From assembly GCA_019114465.1 (NCBI GenBank), contig DXFM01000027.1:1-64000 (forward strand): DNA of 64,000 nt. Direction: 5' to 3'. The notes beneath the pieces are model-generated. The model was not told the origin of the DNA, searched no databases, and was given only the letters and a program-made list of their open reading frames with translations. Position 1 is the first letter of the stretch, and each line of letters begins with the position of its first letter. This document shows, piece after piece, positions 49,850 through 59,680 of the stretch. The position numbers and the translations under genes were made by a program. Source of the DNA: Candidatus Lachnoclostridium avicola. GTDB lineage: Bacteria; Bacillota; Clostridia; Lachnospirales; Lachnospiraceae.

Positions 49850-51544
49850 ATGGATAAAAGAAAAAGCAGAGAGCTTGACCGAAAAAAACTCCTGGGCGAC
49901 CCGATTCTGGTGCTGACCATCATCGCACTGATTCTGTTCCTGGTCATGTTTATCGCCTATCCCCTGTTCACTTTGCTGGTGGACAGCGTCTACTATGACA
50001 AAAAAATTTCTCTGGACGCGTTCGTCCGGATTTTTCGCCAGGCTTCCTTCCGGGGAGTAATCCGCAATACTCTGTTTCTGGGAGTGGTGAGCGGCGTTCT
50101 GTCTACGGCCATCGGCTTTCTGTTCGCTTACGTGGACTGCTATGTAAAAGTGAAATTTAAGAGAATGTTCAACGTGGTCTCCGTGCTCCCGGTGGTATCC
50201 CCGCCGTTTGTGCTGTCCCTGTCAGTTATCATGCTGTTTGGACGCAGCGGACTGATCACCAAATACCTTCTGGGAATCCGCGGAGCCAACATCCAGGGGC
50301 TTCCCGGACTGCTGATTGTGCAGACCCTGACCTTTTTCCCGGTGTGTTACCTGATGTTAAAGGGACTGCTGAAGAATATTGATCCGTCCCTGGAGGAGTC
50401 AGCCAGAAACCTGGGAGCCAGCAGAATGAAGGTCTTTACCTCTGTAACTCTGCCCCTTCTGGCCCCGGGACTGGGAAATGCCTTTCTGGTCACGTTTATC
50501 GAAGCTGTGGCAGATTTTACCAATCCCATGATGATCGGCGGAAACTATGATACCCTGGCCACGTCCATCTACCTTCAGATAACGGGATCCTACGATGTGA
50601 CGGGAGCGGCGGCCATGGCGGTGATTCTTCTGGGGCTGACCATGGTGCTGTTTATTCTGGAAAAATACTGGCTGGAGAGAAAGACGTACACCACCCTGAG
50701 CGGCAAGGCTTCCCGGGAGAGGATGCCCATTACGGAAAAGAGCGTGACCATCCCCTTGACGGTGATCTGTCTTGGACTGACGGTCTTTGTCATAAGCCTC
50801 TACGCCCTGATTCCCTTCGGCGCGCTGTTTAAGCTGTGGGGCAGGGACTATTCCCTGGTTTGGACTCACGTGGAGTACGTGCTCACCTCGGATCTGAAAC
50901 CTTTTACAGATTCCCTTCTGCTGGCGGTGATCGCGGCGCCGATTACAGCCATCCTGTCCATGATTATCGCCTACCTTGTGGTGAAGCGGAAATTTTTTGG
51001 AAAGCGGTTTATCGAGTTTGTATCCATGTTTGCCATGGCGGTGCCCGGAACGGTTCTCGGTATCGGATATATCCGGGGATTTAACCAGGGCATTTTCAGA
51101 AGCGGCCATCTGGTGCTCACCGGCACTGCAGCCATCATCGTGCTGGCCTTTATTGTGAGAAGCCTTCCCGTGGGAACCAGAGCCGGAATCACGGCGCTGC
51201 AGCAGATTGACAAGTCCATTGAGGAATCGGCCTACGACCTGGGAGCGGACAGCGGGACAGTATTTACCACGGTGACCCTCCCTCTGATCAAGGATTCATT
51301 TTTCAGCGGTCTGGTAACGGCTTTTGTGAGGAGCATGACGGCCACCAGCGCCGTAATTTTCCTGGTATCCCCGTCTTTCCAGCTGATCACGCCTCAGATT
51401 ATGGCTCAGGCAGAGATCGGGCGCTACGGAGAGGCCTGCGCTTATGCCACCATCCTGATCGCCATTGTGTACGCGGCGATTCTTTTCATGAATATTGGGC
51501 TGAAATATTTTGGATCAAGCCGGAAAGTGAGAGGTACAGATTAA
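49850..51544 (+). CDS. ABC transporter permease, Fe(III) type (two fused halves)
   Basis: This 564-residue membrane protein has about twelve helices in two homologous halves, each carrying an ABC-permease EAA loop (E-S-A-R-N-L-G-A-S near 184-192 and E-S-A-Y-D-L-G-A-D near 463-471). This is the FbpB/AfuB-like architecture. It starts after AAAGGAG, and its stop is one base from the next gene's ATG. It forms the channel for the binding protein upstream. Confidence 0.92.
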   Translation: MDKRKSRELDRKKLLGDPILVLTIIALILFLVMFIAYPLFTLLVDSVYYDKKISLDAFVRIFRQASFRGVIRNTLFLGVVSGVLSTAIGFLFAYVDCYVKVKFKRMFNVVSVLPVVSPPFVLSLSVIMLFGRSGLITKYLLGIRGANIQGLPGLLIVQTLTFFPVCYLMLKGLLKNIDPSLEESARNLGASRMKVFTSVTLPLLAPGLGNAFLVTFIEAVADFTNPMMIGGNYDTLATSIYLQITGSYDVTGAAAMAVILLGLTMVLFILEKYWLERKTYTTLSGKASRERMPITEKSVTIPLTVICLGLTVFVISLYALIPFGALFKLWGRDYSLVWTHVEYVLTSDLKPFTDSLLLAVIAAPITAILSMIIAYLVVKRKFFGKRFIEFVSMFAMAVPGTVLGIGYIRGFNQGIFRSGHLVLTGTAAIIVLAFIVRSLPVGTRAGITALQQIDKSIEESAYDLGADSGTVFTTVTLPLIKDSFFSGLVTAFVRSMTATSAVIFLVSPSFQLITPQIMAQAEIGRYGEACAYATILIAIVYAAILFMNIGLKYFGSSRKVRGTD

Positions 51545-51545
51545 T

Positions 51546-52622
51546 ATGGCAAAAGAGAAAAAAGGTGTTCGTCTGGAACATATTGTAAAAATTTATCAGG
51601 ATCCGAAGACCAAAAAAGACTTCCGGGCAGTGGACGATGTAAATCTTGAGATTGAACCGGGAAGCTTTGTAACCCTTCTGGGACCTTCCGGATGCGGAAA
51701 AACCACAACTCTGAGAATGATCGCCGGCTTTGAAAGTCCGGATTCCGGTGAGATTTACCTGGGAGATCAGGCCATTAACGCGCTGACGCCCAACAAGCGG
51801 GATACGGCCATGGTATTTCAGAGCTATGCCCTGTTTCCCCATTACAATGTATTTGACAATGTGGCATATGGACTGAAACTGCGGAAACTGCCGGGAGATG
51901 AGATCCGGAAAAAGGTAATGGATATGCTGGATCTGGTGGAGCTGACCGGCATGGAAGGCCGGCAGACCAATCAGCTTTCCGGCGGCCAGCAGCAGCGGGT
52001 GGCTCTGGCACGGGCGCTGGTGGTGGAGCCGGGAGTACTGCTGTTTGACGAGCCGCTGTCCAATCTGGACGCAAAGCTGAGGGTTTCCATGAGAACGGAG
52101 ATTCGCAAGATCCAGCAGAAAGTTGGAATTACCGCGGTGTACGTTACCCACGACCAGTCGGAGGCCATGAGTATTTCTGATGAGATTATCATTATGAACA
52201 AGGGACGCATTGAGCAGATGGGAACGCCGCGGGAGATCTATTACCATCCTTCCAGCCGCTTTGTGGCCGATTTTATCGGCGAGGCGAATTTCCTGCAGGC
52301 AAAGGTGAAGTCCATGGACGGCGAAACAGCTGTAGTGAATGTGGATGAGCATGACATGACGGTAAAAAATTACAGCAAAGCTGCTGTTGGGGAAACCGCC
52401 ACCATGGTAATCCGGCCGGAGGCCGCCGTGCTCAGGGACGAGGGGCTGCTGCCATGCAAAATCGTACTGTCCACGTTTATGGGGGCATATCAGTACTACC
52501 ATGCCATGGCCGGCGGAGAACTGATTCAGATCACCGATTACAATCCGGTGGGAAGAAGAATCTATCAGGTGGGAGAGCAGGCTCATCTGGATTTTTCCCC
52601 GGAAAGTGTGTATATCATCTAG
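51546..52622 (+). CDS. ABC transporter ATP-binding protein, Fe(III)/spermidine type
   Basis: This 358-residue ATPase has Walker A G-P-S-G-C-G-K-T near 40-47, Q-loop F-Q-S-Y-A-L-F-P-H near 90-98, signature L-S-G-G-Q-Q-Q-R near 142-149, Walker B L-L-F-D-E-P and switch His in V-T-H-D-Q. A TOBE domain follows at about 270-355. Completes the importer with the two genes upstream. A terminator follows. Confidence 0.94.
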   Translation: MAKEKKGVRLEHIVKIYQDPKTKKDFRAVDDVNLEIEPGSFVTLLGPSGCGKTTTLRMIAGFESPDSGEIYLGDQAINALTPNKRDTAMVFQSYALFPHYNVFDNVAYGLKLRKLPGDEIRKKVMDMLDLVELTGMEGRQTNQLSGGQQQRVALARALVVEPGVLLFDEPLSNLDAKLRVSMRTEIRKIQQKVGITAVYVTHDQSEAMSISDEIIIMNKGRIEQMGTPREIYYHPSSRFVADFIGEANFLQAKVKSMDGETAVVNVDEHDMTVKNYSKAAVGETATMVIRPEAAVLRDEGLLPCKIVLSTFMGAYQYYHAMAGGELIQITDYNPVGRRIYQVGEQAHLDFSPESVYII

Positions 52623-52646
52623 CAAGGTGAAGAGGATAAGAGAAAG

Positions 52647-52684
52647 AAAAAAGGAACCGGTACGTTTGTATCGATTCCTTTTTT
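52647..52684. terminator. bidirectional terminator between the ABC operon and the convergent gene
   Basis: AAAAAAGGAACCGGTAC pairs imperfectly with GTATCGATTCCTTTTTT. The A-run on one side and the T-run on the other allow termination in both directions. Confidence 0.75.
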
Positions 52685-52701
52685 GCAGTGAAAGCCCGGT
52701 C

Positions 52702-53031
52702 TCAAGGATCCTCCGTCACCGTGCAGGAGCCCTCCCGGATCGTCTCTTCCGGCTCCGGCGCCTCTGCGGACGGGTCCGGGACCGCAGGCTCAGGCGTGAA
52801 GAACTCCATCTCCGCTTTCTGCGCCGGCGCGGGAACGGGATCAGGCTTTTTCAGCTCCCGCCCACAGGAGGCGGCCGCTTTTTTCAGCTGTTCCATCTTC
52901 AGGTGGAAATAGACCTGGATGATCCGGACGGAGAGCATGGTGAGAAAGACCGGCAGCACAATGTAGAAAAACCGGAACCGCTTCAGTTTTCTCCACTCTC
53001 TTTCCAGATCCTGGTAAACTCCCTTTTTCAC
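52702..53031 (-). CDS. single-pass membrane protein of unknown function
   Basis: This 109-residue protein has one membrane helix (about 19-40: F-R-F-F-Y-I-V-L-P-V-F-L) and a soluble tail rich in Pro, Glu and Ala (about 60-100). It is basic before the helix, so the tail is probably outside. It follows the DUF4364 gene by ten bases and is likely in one operon with it and malic enzyme. Function unknown. Confidence 0.65.
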   Translation of the reverse strand: MKKGVYQDLEREWRKLKRFRFFYIVLPVFLTMLSVRIIQVYFHLKMEQLKKAAASCGRELKKPDPVPAPAQKAEMEFFTPEPAVPDPSAEAPEPEETIREGSCTVTEDP

Positions 53032-53041
53032 AGTATCCCCC

Positions 53042-53566
53042 CTATGACATACTCATAAGCGTTTTCATGACAAACGCGTAGATTTCCTGGTTTTTTTCTT
53101 TCCATTTGCTGCACATGGCTTCCGCCTGTTCCTTGTCCGGCACGGACAGATCCAGCTGGATCAGGGGCGTCTTGCCCTCCCGAACCTCACAGTGAACGAT
53201 AAAGTCCTGGCTGGTGGACTTGTAAAAATCGGCGATGGTGCTCACCTCGTTGCGGAGACGGAACCGGTTCTCCTTTAAGTACTGATCCATGTCCTCCACG
53301 ATCACCGGGGAGATCTGTTTGCCGAAAAAGGAGAGGGTCTCCTCCCCCTCCCGGGTGATCTCGTACCGGGTGCTGTTGTGACTGGCTTCCTTTTTCAGCA
53401 GCCCGGCCTCCAGAAGCTCATTCAAGGCCTGCTGAAGGGTAAAATAAGTGGTGTACTCATGGTCCAGAAAGAATGAGGTGAGCTGGGAATTGGTCAGGGG
53501 AAAATTCACCTGCTTCAGCATGTACAGCGTCATCAGCTTGTAGAGCGTGATCGGATCTGTCAGCAT
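53042..53566 (-). CDS. DUF4364 winged-helix-like protein
   Basis: This 174-residue soluble protein of the DUF4364 family is typical of Clostridia. The N-terminal 80 residues look like a winged helix (M-L-K-Q-V-N-F-P-L-T-N-S-Q-L, then a Y-E-I-T-R-E-G wing). The C-terminal half is a mixed domain. It may be a DNA-binding regulator, which is inference. It starts six bases after the malic enzyme stop and is in the same operon. Confidence 0.82.
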   Translation of the reverse strand: MLTDPITLYKLMTLYMLKQVNFPLTNSQLTSFFLDHEYTTYFTLQQALNELLEAGLLKKEASHNSTRYEITREGEETLSFFGKQISPVIVEDMDQYLKENRFRLRNEVSTIADFYKSTSQDFIVHCEVREGKTPLIQLDLSVPDKEQAEAMCSKWKEKNQEIYAFVMKTLMSMS

Positions 53567-53571
53567 GGGCC

Positions 53572-54720
53572 TTAAATATGCTCCTTTACCGCTCTGCTCA
53601 CCGCGTCAGCCACCCGCGGATCAAATGCCTCCGGCAGGATGTTGTCCTCGTTTAAATCCTTCTCGTCCACCAGGGCGGCAATGGCCTCGGCGGCCGCCAG
53701 CTTCATCTCCTCGGTGATGGCTTTCGCCCTGCCTTCCAGGGCGCCCTTGAAGATTCCGGGGAAGACGATGACGTTGTTCACCTGGTTGGGGAAATCGGAA
53801 CGGCCGGTGCCTACCACCCGGACGCCGGCTTCCTTTGCCAGATCCGGCATGATCTCCGGAACGGGGTTGGCCATGGCAAAGACGATGGCGTCGTGATTCA
53901 TGGAAGCTGCCATCTCCTTCGTCACGATTCCGGGAGCGGATACGCCGATAAAAATGTCAGCCCCCTTCACAGCGTCTGCCAGGGAACCGGTCTGATGCTC
54001 CAGATTGGTCACGTCCATCATTTTCTCCTGCATCCAGTTTAAGCCCTCCATGCCCTTGCACAGGATGCCTGCCCGGTCGCAGAGGGTGAGGTGCTGAAAT
54101 CCGTAGGTGAGAAGCAGGCGGGAGATGGCGATTCCGGCGCTGCCGGCTCCGTTTACCACCACCCGGCAGTCTTCCTTCTTCTTGCCGGTCACTTTCAGGG
54201 CGTTGATTACGCCGGCCAGCACCACAATGGCCGTTCCGTGCTGATCGTCGTGGAAGACGGGAATATCCAGCATCTCTTTCAGCCGCTCCTCAATCTCAAA
54301 GCAGCGGGGGGCGGAGATGTCCTCCAGGTTGATGCCGCCGAAGCCGGGAGCGATATTTTTCACCGTCTGAATGATCTCCTCCGTGTCCTGGGTGTCCAGA
54401 CAGATGGGGACGGCGTTGACGCCGCCGAATTCTTTAAAGAGCACGGCCTTTCCCTCCATCACCGGCATGGCCGCGTAGGGACCGATATTTCCCAGACCCA
54501 GCACCGCGCTGCCGTCGGATACCACGGCGATGGTGTTGGACTTCCAGGTGTAGATATAGGCTTCTTCTTTATCCTTCGCGATGACCTTGCAGGGCTCGGC
54601 CACACCGGGGGTATAGGCCAGGGCCAGGTCTTCCCGGCTGGCCACCTTTGCTTTGGAAACTGTCTCCAGTTTTCCCTGCCATTCCCGGTGGAGAAGCAGG
54701 GCTTTTTCGTTGGTTGTCAT
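53572..54720 (-). CDS. NAD(P)-dependent malic enzyme
   Basis: This 382-residue short bacterial malic enzyme decarboxylates malate to pyruvate. Y-T-P-G-V-A-E-P near 37-44 and K-D-K-E with a nearby catalytic Lys/Tyr pair are present. The H-D-D-Q-H-G-T metal segment lies near 155-161 and the Rossmann G-A-G-S-A-G-I-A-I near 188-196. The ATG at 54720 follows GGAGG closely; a longer start at 54765 has no support. First gene of a minus-strand operon with DUF4364. Confidence 0.94.
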   Translation of the reverse strand: MTTNEKALLLHREWQGKLETVSKAKVASREDLALAYTPGVAEPCKVIAKDKEEAYIYTWKSNTIAVVSDGSAVLGLGNIGPYAAMPVMEGKAVLFKEFGGVNAVPICLDTQDTEEIIQTVKNIAPGFGGINLEDISAPRCFEIEERLKEMLDIPVFHDDQHGTAIVVLAGVINALKVTGKKKEDCRVVVNGAGSAGIAISRLLLTYGFQHLTLCDRAGILCKGMEGLNWMQEKMMDVTNLEHQTGSLADAVKGADIFIGVSAPGIVTKEMAASMNHDAIVFAMANPVPEIMPDLAKEAGVRVVGTGRSDFPNQVNNVIVFPGIFKGALEGRAKAITEEMKLAAAEAIAALVDEKDLNEDNILPEAFDPRVADAVSRAVKEHI

Positions 54721-54812
54721 ATGTGCCTCCAGTCTGCGGGTTTCGAGCCCGCCATATTGCGCCATTTTATATTTATCATAGCAAGTTTGGGGTTTTAAAT
54801 CAAGGAGAAATA

Positions 54813-54821
54813 TGCTAGAAT
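54813..54821 (+). promoter_or_regulatory. extended -10 promoter of the three-gene unknown operon
   Basis: TGCTAGAAT fits an extended -10 (TGn plus TAGAAT at 54816-54821), about 45 bases before the first gene. No good -35 is visible, as is usual for extended -10 promoters. Confidence 0.45.
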
Positions 54822-54866
54822 AGATGGGACAAAAATGGACAGAAAGTGACAGGAACAGGTGGTACG

Positions 54867-57800
54867 ATGAGAGAGAGAATTAACCGGCTCGCACGGGGAA
54901 TCGTGGATACGGAGAGCCCGGAATGCATCCTGAAGCCGGCGGTGATCGAGGAGACGGTCCGCGCAGGGGAAGCCGCGCGGGGCGAATTTTTTGTCCTCAG
55001 CGGCAACGGACTGACGGTGAAAGGGCTGGTCTATTCCACAGACAGCAGGGTGAGGATCCCGGACAATTCCTTCGGCGGGCTGAGAAGCCGGGTGGCCTAT
55101 GAGGTGGACTCGGAGCTTCTGGCAGACGGAGAGGAGATCCGGGGGGCCTTCTGCCTGGTGACCAACGGGGGAGAGGTGAAGCTTCCCTACGTGTTCCGGG
55201 CGGAGGCCGGTGTCTCGGCCCGGATGCTCTCCGAGCTGAAACGGCCGGTGGATTTTGCCCGTCTGGCCAGAGAGAATATGGATCTCGCCGCCCGTCTGTT
55301 TGAATACAGGGATTTTCCATCTGCTCCTTTTATGCAGGGACTCCGGGCCAGGACAGTCTATGAGGGGCTGAAGGGCGGCAGGGACCGGGCCGGCGCGGTG
55401 GAGGAGTTCATGGTGGCCATGGACATGAAGCCGGCGGTTGAGATCCTGGTGAAAGAGGAGACGAGAAAGTACGAGGAGCGCGTAGGCGCCTTTGACGATA
55501 CGCTGGTGATCCGCAAGAGAAACTGGGGCTATGTAAAGCTGACGGTGGAGACGGAGGGAGATTTCCTGACGGCATCCAGGGAGAAACTGACGGATCGGGA
55601 TTTTAAAAACGGAGAGTATGTGCTCACCTACCGCATGGACCCGGACAAAATGCATCGGGGCCGCAACCTGGGCTGCATTACCATCCGGGGAATCCGCACC
55701 GAGGCAAAGGTGTACGTGGCGGCGGACGGCCACGGCCAGGAAGAGCTCCAGGGAATGGAGAAGATCGCAAGGAGAAGGGAGTTTCAGAAATATCTGGCCC
55801 TCCGGCTGGATTATGAATCGGGAAAGGGCTCTCCGGACGAGCTGGCGAAGGCCATGGCCGGGGAGCTTTTAAAGCTGCGGGATACCTCCGGCAGCGAGCT
55901 GATCCTGGATCTCCTCACGGCGGAGGCTGCCATTCTGGCCGGCAAGCCCGACCGGGGGGCGGCTCTTCTGGAGGACAGCCGGGACCAGGTGTGGGAGAGG
56001 AGATATGAGGATCCGGATCTGTACTGCTTTTACCAGTATCTGGTCATGGAGGTGGAGAAGAAGCCGGGGCAGCTGGAAGCCCTGCTGCGCCTGCTCCACA
56101 GCCACACAGATGACTCCGGAAAGCACTTTTTCCTGTTCTGCCTGCTGCTAAAGCTGGACGACAGCCTGTACGACAACTCCGGGGTGCTGCTGGATCGGAT
56201 GAGAAGCTATTTTCAGGAAGGCTGCTCCAGCCCCTTCCTCTACATTGAGGCCTGCCGGCTGCTGAACCGGGAGCCGTCCCTTCTGCGGGACATGGACGCC
56301 TTTGCCATCCACGCCCTGCGCCTGGGAGTGAAGCGGGGACTGGTGGGAGAGGAGCTGGCGGACCGGGTGGCACAGCTGGCGGCAAACGCCCGCCAGTATC
56401 ACCGGCTGTATTTCCGGCTGCTGACGGAACTCTATGAGGTGTATGAGAAGCCGGAGCTGCTGTCAGCGGTCTGCGCCATGCTGATCCGGGGGGAGAAGAC
56501 CTCCGCCAAAGCCTTTGTCTGGTACGAAAAAGGACTGGAAGCGGGGCTGGACCTGACCAGGCTTTACGAATACTATCTGGCCTCCCTGCCGGACGGGTAC
56601 AACCACCTGATGCCGAAGGAGGTACTGCTGTATTTTTCCTATGCAAGAGATCTGGACGAGACGGCAAAGAGCAAGCTGTACCGGAATATTCTGCTGTATC
56701 TGAAGCCGGACAGCCCCATCTACCGGGAGTATGAGCGGGATATGGAGCAGTTTACGGTGGAACAGGTCTTCCAGTCCAGGATCAACAGCCGGCTGGCGGT
56801 GCTCTACGAGCATATGCTGTACCGGGATATGATCGACATTCCCCTGGCCAGGCTGCTGCCGGCGGTTTTAAAGGCGTACCGCATCGAGTGCCGCAACCCC
56901 AACATGAAGTACGTGGTGGTGTGCCACGAGGAACTGGACACGGAGGATGCCTATCAGCTTCAGGACGGGGTGGCCTATGTTCCCCTGTTTTCTGAGCGGA
57001 ATGTGCTGGTGTTCCAGGACAGCTTCGGCGGCAGGTACATGGACGTCCGGTACCTGAAAACCAGGGTGATGAACCGGCCGGATCTGGAGAGCCGGTGCTT
57101 TGAGGTCTATCCGGAGCACCCCATGCTGCTGCTCATGAAGGTGAGAAAGATTCTGGACGGCAGCATCGGCGGCGAGGAGGATATCGCTGTTCTGGAACAG
57201 GCCCTGGACCAGGAGGAGTTAAATCCCCTTTACAGACGTCTGATCCTGGACCGGGTGATTGCCTACTACGACCGGCTGGATCAGGCGCCGGACGAGGCGG
57301 AGCGGGGCCTGGGATATCTGCTGCGGATGGATAAGGGAACCATGACGAAAGGGGAGAGAACCTGCACTGCCGGCGTGTTCATCAAGCGGGGATACTACGG
57401 GGAAGCCTGGGACATTGTGTGCCGTTACGGCTGGGAGGGCCTGGACGAGGCCCTGCTGGAAACGCTCTGCAGCCGGACGATTCTGCAGAACCTGTTTGAC
57501 GAGAACGAGAAGCTTCTGGACATGGCGGAGACTGTGTTCCTGGCGGGAAAGGCGGACAGTGTGATTCTGGACTATCTGTGCGAGCACTACAATGGGACGA
57601 CGGAGATCATGTACCAGATCCTGGAAGCGGGGACGGAGGCCAGGGTGGAGACCTACGACCTGGAGGAGCGGCTGCTGGCCCAGATGCTGTTCTGCTCTTC
57701 CATGAAGCACATCGACCGGGTGTTTGAGCTCTACACCAGCCGGAAGAAGGTGTCCGAGAGCCTGGCGAAGGCGTTTTTCACCCTGCGGAGCATGGAATAT

Positions 57801-58433
57801 TTCCTGGGGAGAGCGCCCATGTCCCAACTGGTGAGCGGATATCTGGAACAGATTGTGTCAGAAACTATTGAAAAAGACCGGGTGCCTGTGGTATACTTAC
57901 TGGCCCTGACGAAATATTACGCCGGCTGTCAGTCTCTGACGGACAGGCAGAAGGAGCTGTGCCGGGACCTGACGGAGGTGCTGCTGCGGGCGGGAATGAT
58001 ATTCCCCTATATGCAGAAGCTGGCGGACCATATTCCCATGCCGGAGGATGTGACCTCCAAGGTGATGGTTCAGTATAACGGGAGGAAGGATTCCAGACCG
58101 GTAATGTACAGCCGGATCCTGCCGGAAGAGATGGAGTTCAGAAGCGACGAGATGAAACGGGTCTACCAGGGAATCTTCGTGATGCAGACGGTGCTGTTTG
58201 ACGGAGAGGTCCTGGAGTATGAGATCTATGATGAGGGAAGCCGGGGAAAAGAGCTGCGGCAGAAGGGGAAAATTGACGCCGCGCCGGGAAGCGGCAGGAG
58301 CGACAGCCGGTTTTCCAGTCTGAACCACATGGGAACGCTGCTGAGAAGCGGGGACGGAGACGGGCTGAAGCAGGAAATGAGAGACTATTTGATAAAGACC
58401 GGGACGGTGGAAAAACTATTTGACCTGATGTGA
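54867..58433 (+). CDS. giant DUF5717-like protein of unknown function
   Basis: This 1188-residue soluble protein has no signal peptide or membrane helix. From memory it matches the large clostridial protein annotated as DUF5717. Residues about 1-310 are beta-rich (D-T-L-V-I-R-K-R-N-W-G-Y-V-K-L-T-V-E, a domain-repeat-like segment). Residues about 330-1080 read as a long series of helical repeats resembling a solenoid, and the C-terminal 100 residues return to beta structure. ATG at 54867 is used. It is followed 23 bases later by an actin-fold ATPase-like gene, suggesting a scaffold and motor or switch pair. Confidence 0.7.
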   Translation: MRERINRLARGIVDTESPECILKPAVIEETVRAGEAARGEFFVLSGNGLTVKGLVYSTDSRVRIPDNSFGGLRSRVAYEVDSELLADGEEIRGAFCLVTNGGEVKLPYVFRAEAGVSARMLSELKRPVDFARLARENMDLAARLFEYRDFPSAPFMQGLRARTVYEGLKGGRDRAGAVEEFMVAMDMKPAVEILVKEETRKYEERVGAFDDTLVIRKRNWGYVKLTVETEGDFLTASREKLTDRDFKNGEYVLTYRMDPDKMHRGRNLGCITIRGIRTEAKVYVAADGHGQEELQGMEKIARRREFQKYLALRLDYESGKGSPDELAKAMAGELLKLRDTSGSELILDLLTAEAAILAGKPDRGAALLEDSRDQVWERRYEDPDLYCFYQYLVMEVEKKPGQLEALLRLLHSHTDDSGKHFFLFCLLLKLDDSLYDNSGVLLDRMRSYFQEGCSSPFLYIEACRLLNREPSLLRDMDAFAIHALRLGVKRGLVGEELADRVAQLAANARQYHRLYFRLLTELYEVYEKPELLSAVCAMLIRGEKTSAKAFVWYEKGLEAGLDLTRLYEYYLASLPDGYNHLMPKEVLLYFSYARDLDETAKSKLYRNILLYLKPDSPIYREYERDMEQFTVEQVFQSRINSRLAVLYEHMLYRDMIDIPLARLLPAVLKAYRIECRNPNMKYVVVCHEELDTEDAYQLQDGVAYVPLFSERNVLVFQDSFGGRYMDVRYLKTRVMNRPDLESRCFEVYPEHPMLLLMKVRKILDGSIGGEEDIAVLEQALDQEELNPLYRRLILDRVIAYYDRLDQAPDEAERGLGYLLRMDKGTMTKGERTCTAGVFIKRGYYGEAWDIVCRYGWEGLDEALLETLCSRTILQNLFDENEKLLDMAETVFLAGKADSVILDYLCEHYNGTTEIMYQILEAGTEARVETYDLEERLLAQMLFCSSMKHIDRVFELYTSRKKVSESLAKAFFTLRSMEYFLGRAPMSQLVSGYLEQIVSETIEKDRVPVVYLLALTKYYAGCQSLTDRQKELCRDLTEVLLRAGMIFPYMQKLADHIPMPEDVTSKVMVQYNGRKDSRPVMYSRILPEEMEFRSDEMKRVYQGIFVMQTVLFDGEVLEYEIYDEGSRGKELRQKGKIDAAPGSGRSDSRFSSLNHMGTLLRSGDGDGLKQEMRDYLIKTGTVEKLFDLM

Positions 58434-58456
58434 CCGGCTTAGAGGAGATGGATGAA

Positions 58457-59680
58457 ATGGAAGAGCTGGTAATCGGCATAGATCTGTGCGACACATACAC
58501 AAAGATCAACTGCTTTGAGGAGGAAAAGTCCTGGACAGTGCCCACGGTGATCTGCAAGAAGAAGCAGGAGGACAAGTGGTATGTGGGGAAGGAGGCCTAT
58601 GGCCTGGTCCTGACGGGGACGGGCATTATCGTGGATAAGCTGCTGAGTCTGGTGATGAAGGACGGGACGGCCACCATTGAAGGAGTAAAATATACCGCCG
58701 GGGAGCTTCTGGAAAAATTCCTCCGGGAGGTGCTGAAGCTGCCGGCGGAGGAGTACGGCACGGACCGGATTGCCCAGCTGGCCATCTCCCTGGCCAAAGT
58801 GGACGGCCGGATCATGGACGTCCTTCTCCGGTGTGCCGACGGCCTGAACCTGTCCAGACAGCGGCTTCACGTGGCCAGCCATACGGAGAGCTTTGTCTAT
58901 TACGCCATGAGCCAGAAAAAAGAGGTGTGGGCCACCCAGGTGGGGCTGTTTGATCTGTCGGACGAGGGACTTTTCTACTACGAGATGAAGGTGCAGAGAG
59001 GCTTGAAGAAGATGGTGGTCCAGGCGGAGGGCCGGGAGATGGAGGAATCCTTCAATCTGGACATTCTGGATAATCCTTCCGGGGCAAAGATGGCGGACCG
59101 GATTCTCACCTCCTGCGGGGAGAGACTTCTCCAGAAAAAGCTGTTCTCCGCCGTCTTTCTCACGGGAAAGGGCTTTGACAAGCTGGACTGGGCGGAGAAT
59201 TTCCGGAAATTCCTCTGCTCCAAGCGGAAAGTCTACGGGGAGAGCGATTTATTTGCCAGAGGCGCCGCCTACCACGCCGCGGACTACCAGAGGCCCAGGA
59301 CGGCCTACCCCTTCGCCTGCATCTGCGAGGGACGGCTGAAGGCCACGGTGTCCATGGCGGTAAAGCAGAAGGAGCGGGAGATTCAGCTGGTGATGGCCTC
59401 CGCCGGGGACAGCTGGTATGAGGCCAGGACCAGCGTGGAGCTGATCGCCGACGGCCAGGATTACGTGGATCTTTCCATCACTCCTCTGGATGTGAAGAAA
59501 AAGCGGACGGTGCGGATTCCCCTGGAGGGATTTCCGGAGCGGCCGGCCAGGACCACCAGGCTGGGAGTGACCGTGGGCTTTCTGGATGAAAATACCATGG
59601 CGGTGGCCATTCAGGATAAGGGATTCGGGGAGCTGTTCCCCGCCACAGGCGCGACCGTGCGCCAAGAGGTTCAGATATGA
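58457..59680 (+). CDS. actin/Hsp70-fold ATPase-like protein (DUF5716-like)
   Basis: This 407-residue protein is probably the clostridial DUF5716. It has the outline of the actin-ATPase fold: phosphate-1-like V-I-G-I-D-L-C-D-T-Y-T near 5-15, an E-S-F-V-Y-Y-A segment near 144-150 as in FtsA/Hsp70 relatives, and phosphate-2-like V-G-L-F-D-L-S-D-E-G near 162-171. An adenosine-motif-like F-L-T-G-K-G-F follows near 234-240. About 130 further residues form a beta-rich extension. ATG at 58457 lies nine bases from AGAGGAG. Whether it still binds ATP is uncertain, since the motifs deviate. Overlaps the next gene by four bases. Confidence 0.7.
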   Translation: MEELVIGIDLCDTYTKINCFEEEKSWTVPTVICKKKQEDKWYVGKEAYGLVLTGTGIIVDKLLSLVMKDGTATIEGVKYTAGELLEKFLREVLKLPAEEYGTDRIAQLAISLAKVDGRIMDVLLRCADGLNLSRQRLHVASHTESFVYYAMSQKKEVWATQVGLFDLSDEGLFYYEMKVQRGLKKMVVQAEGREMEESFNLDILDNPSGAKMADRILTSCGERLLQKKLFSAVFLTGKGFDKLDWAENFRKFLCSKRKVYGESDLFARGAAYHAADYQRPRTAYPFACICEGRLKATVSMAVKQKEREIQLVMASAGDSWYEARTSVELIADGQDYVDLSITPLDVKKKRTVRIPLEGFPERPARTTRLGVTVGFLDENTMAVAIQDKGFGELFPATGATVRQEVQI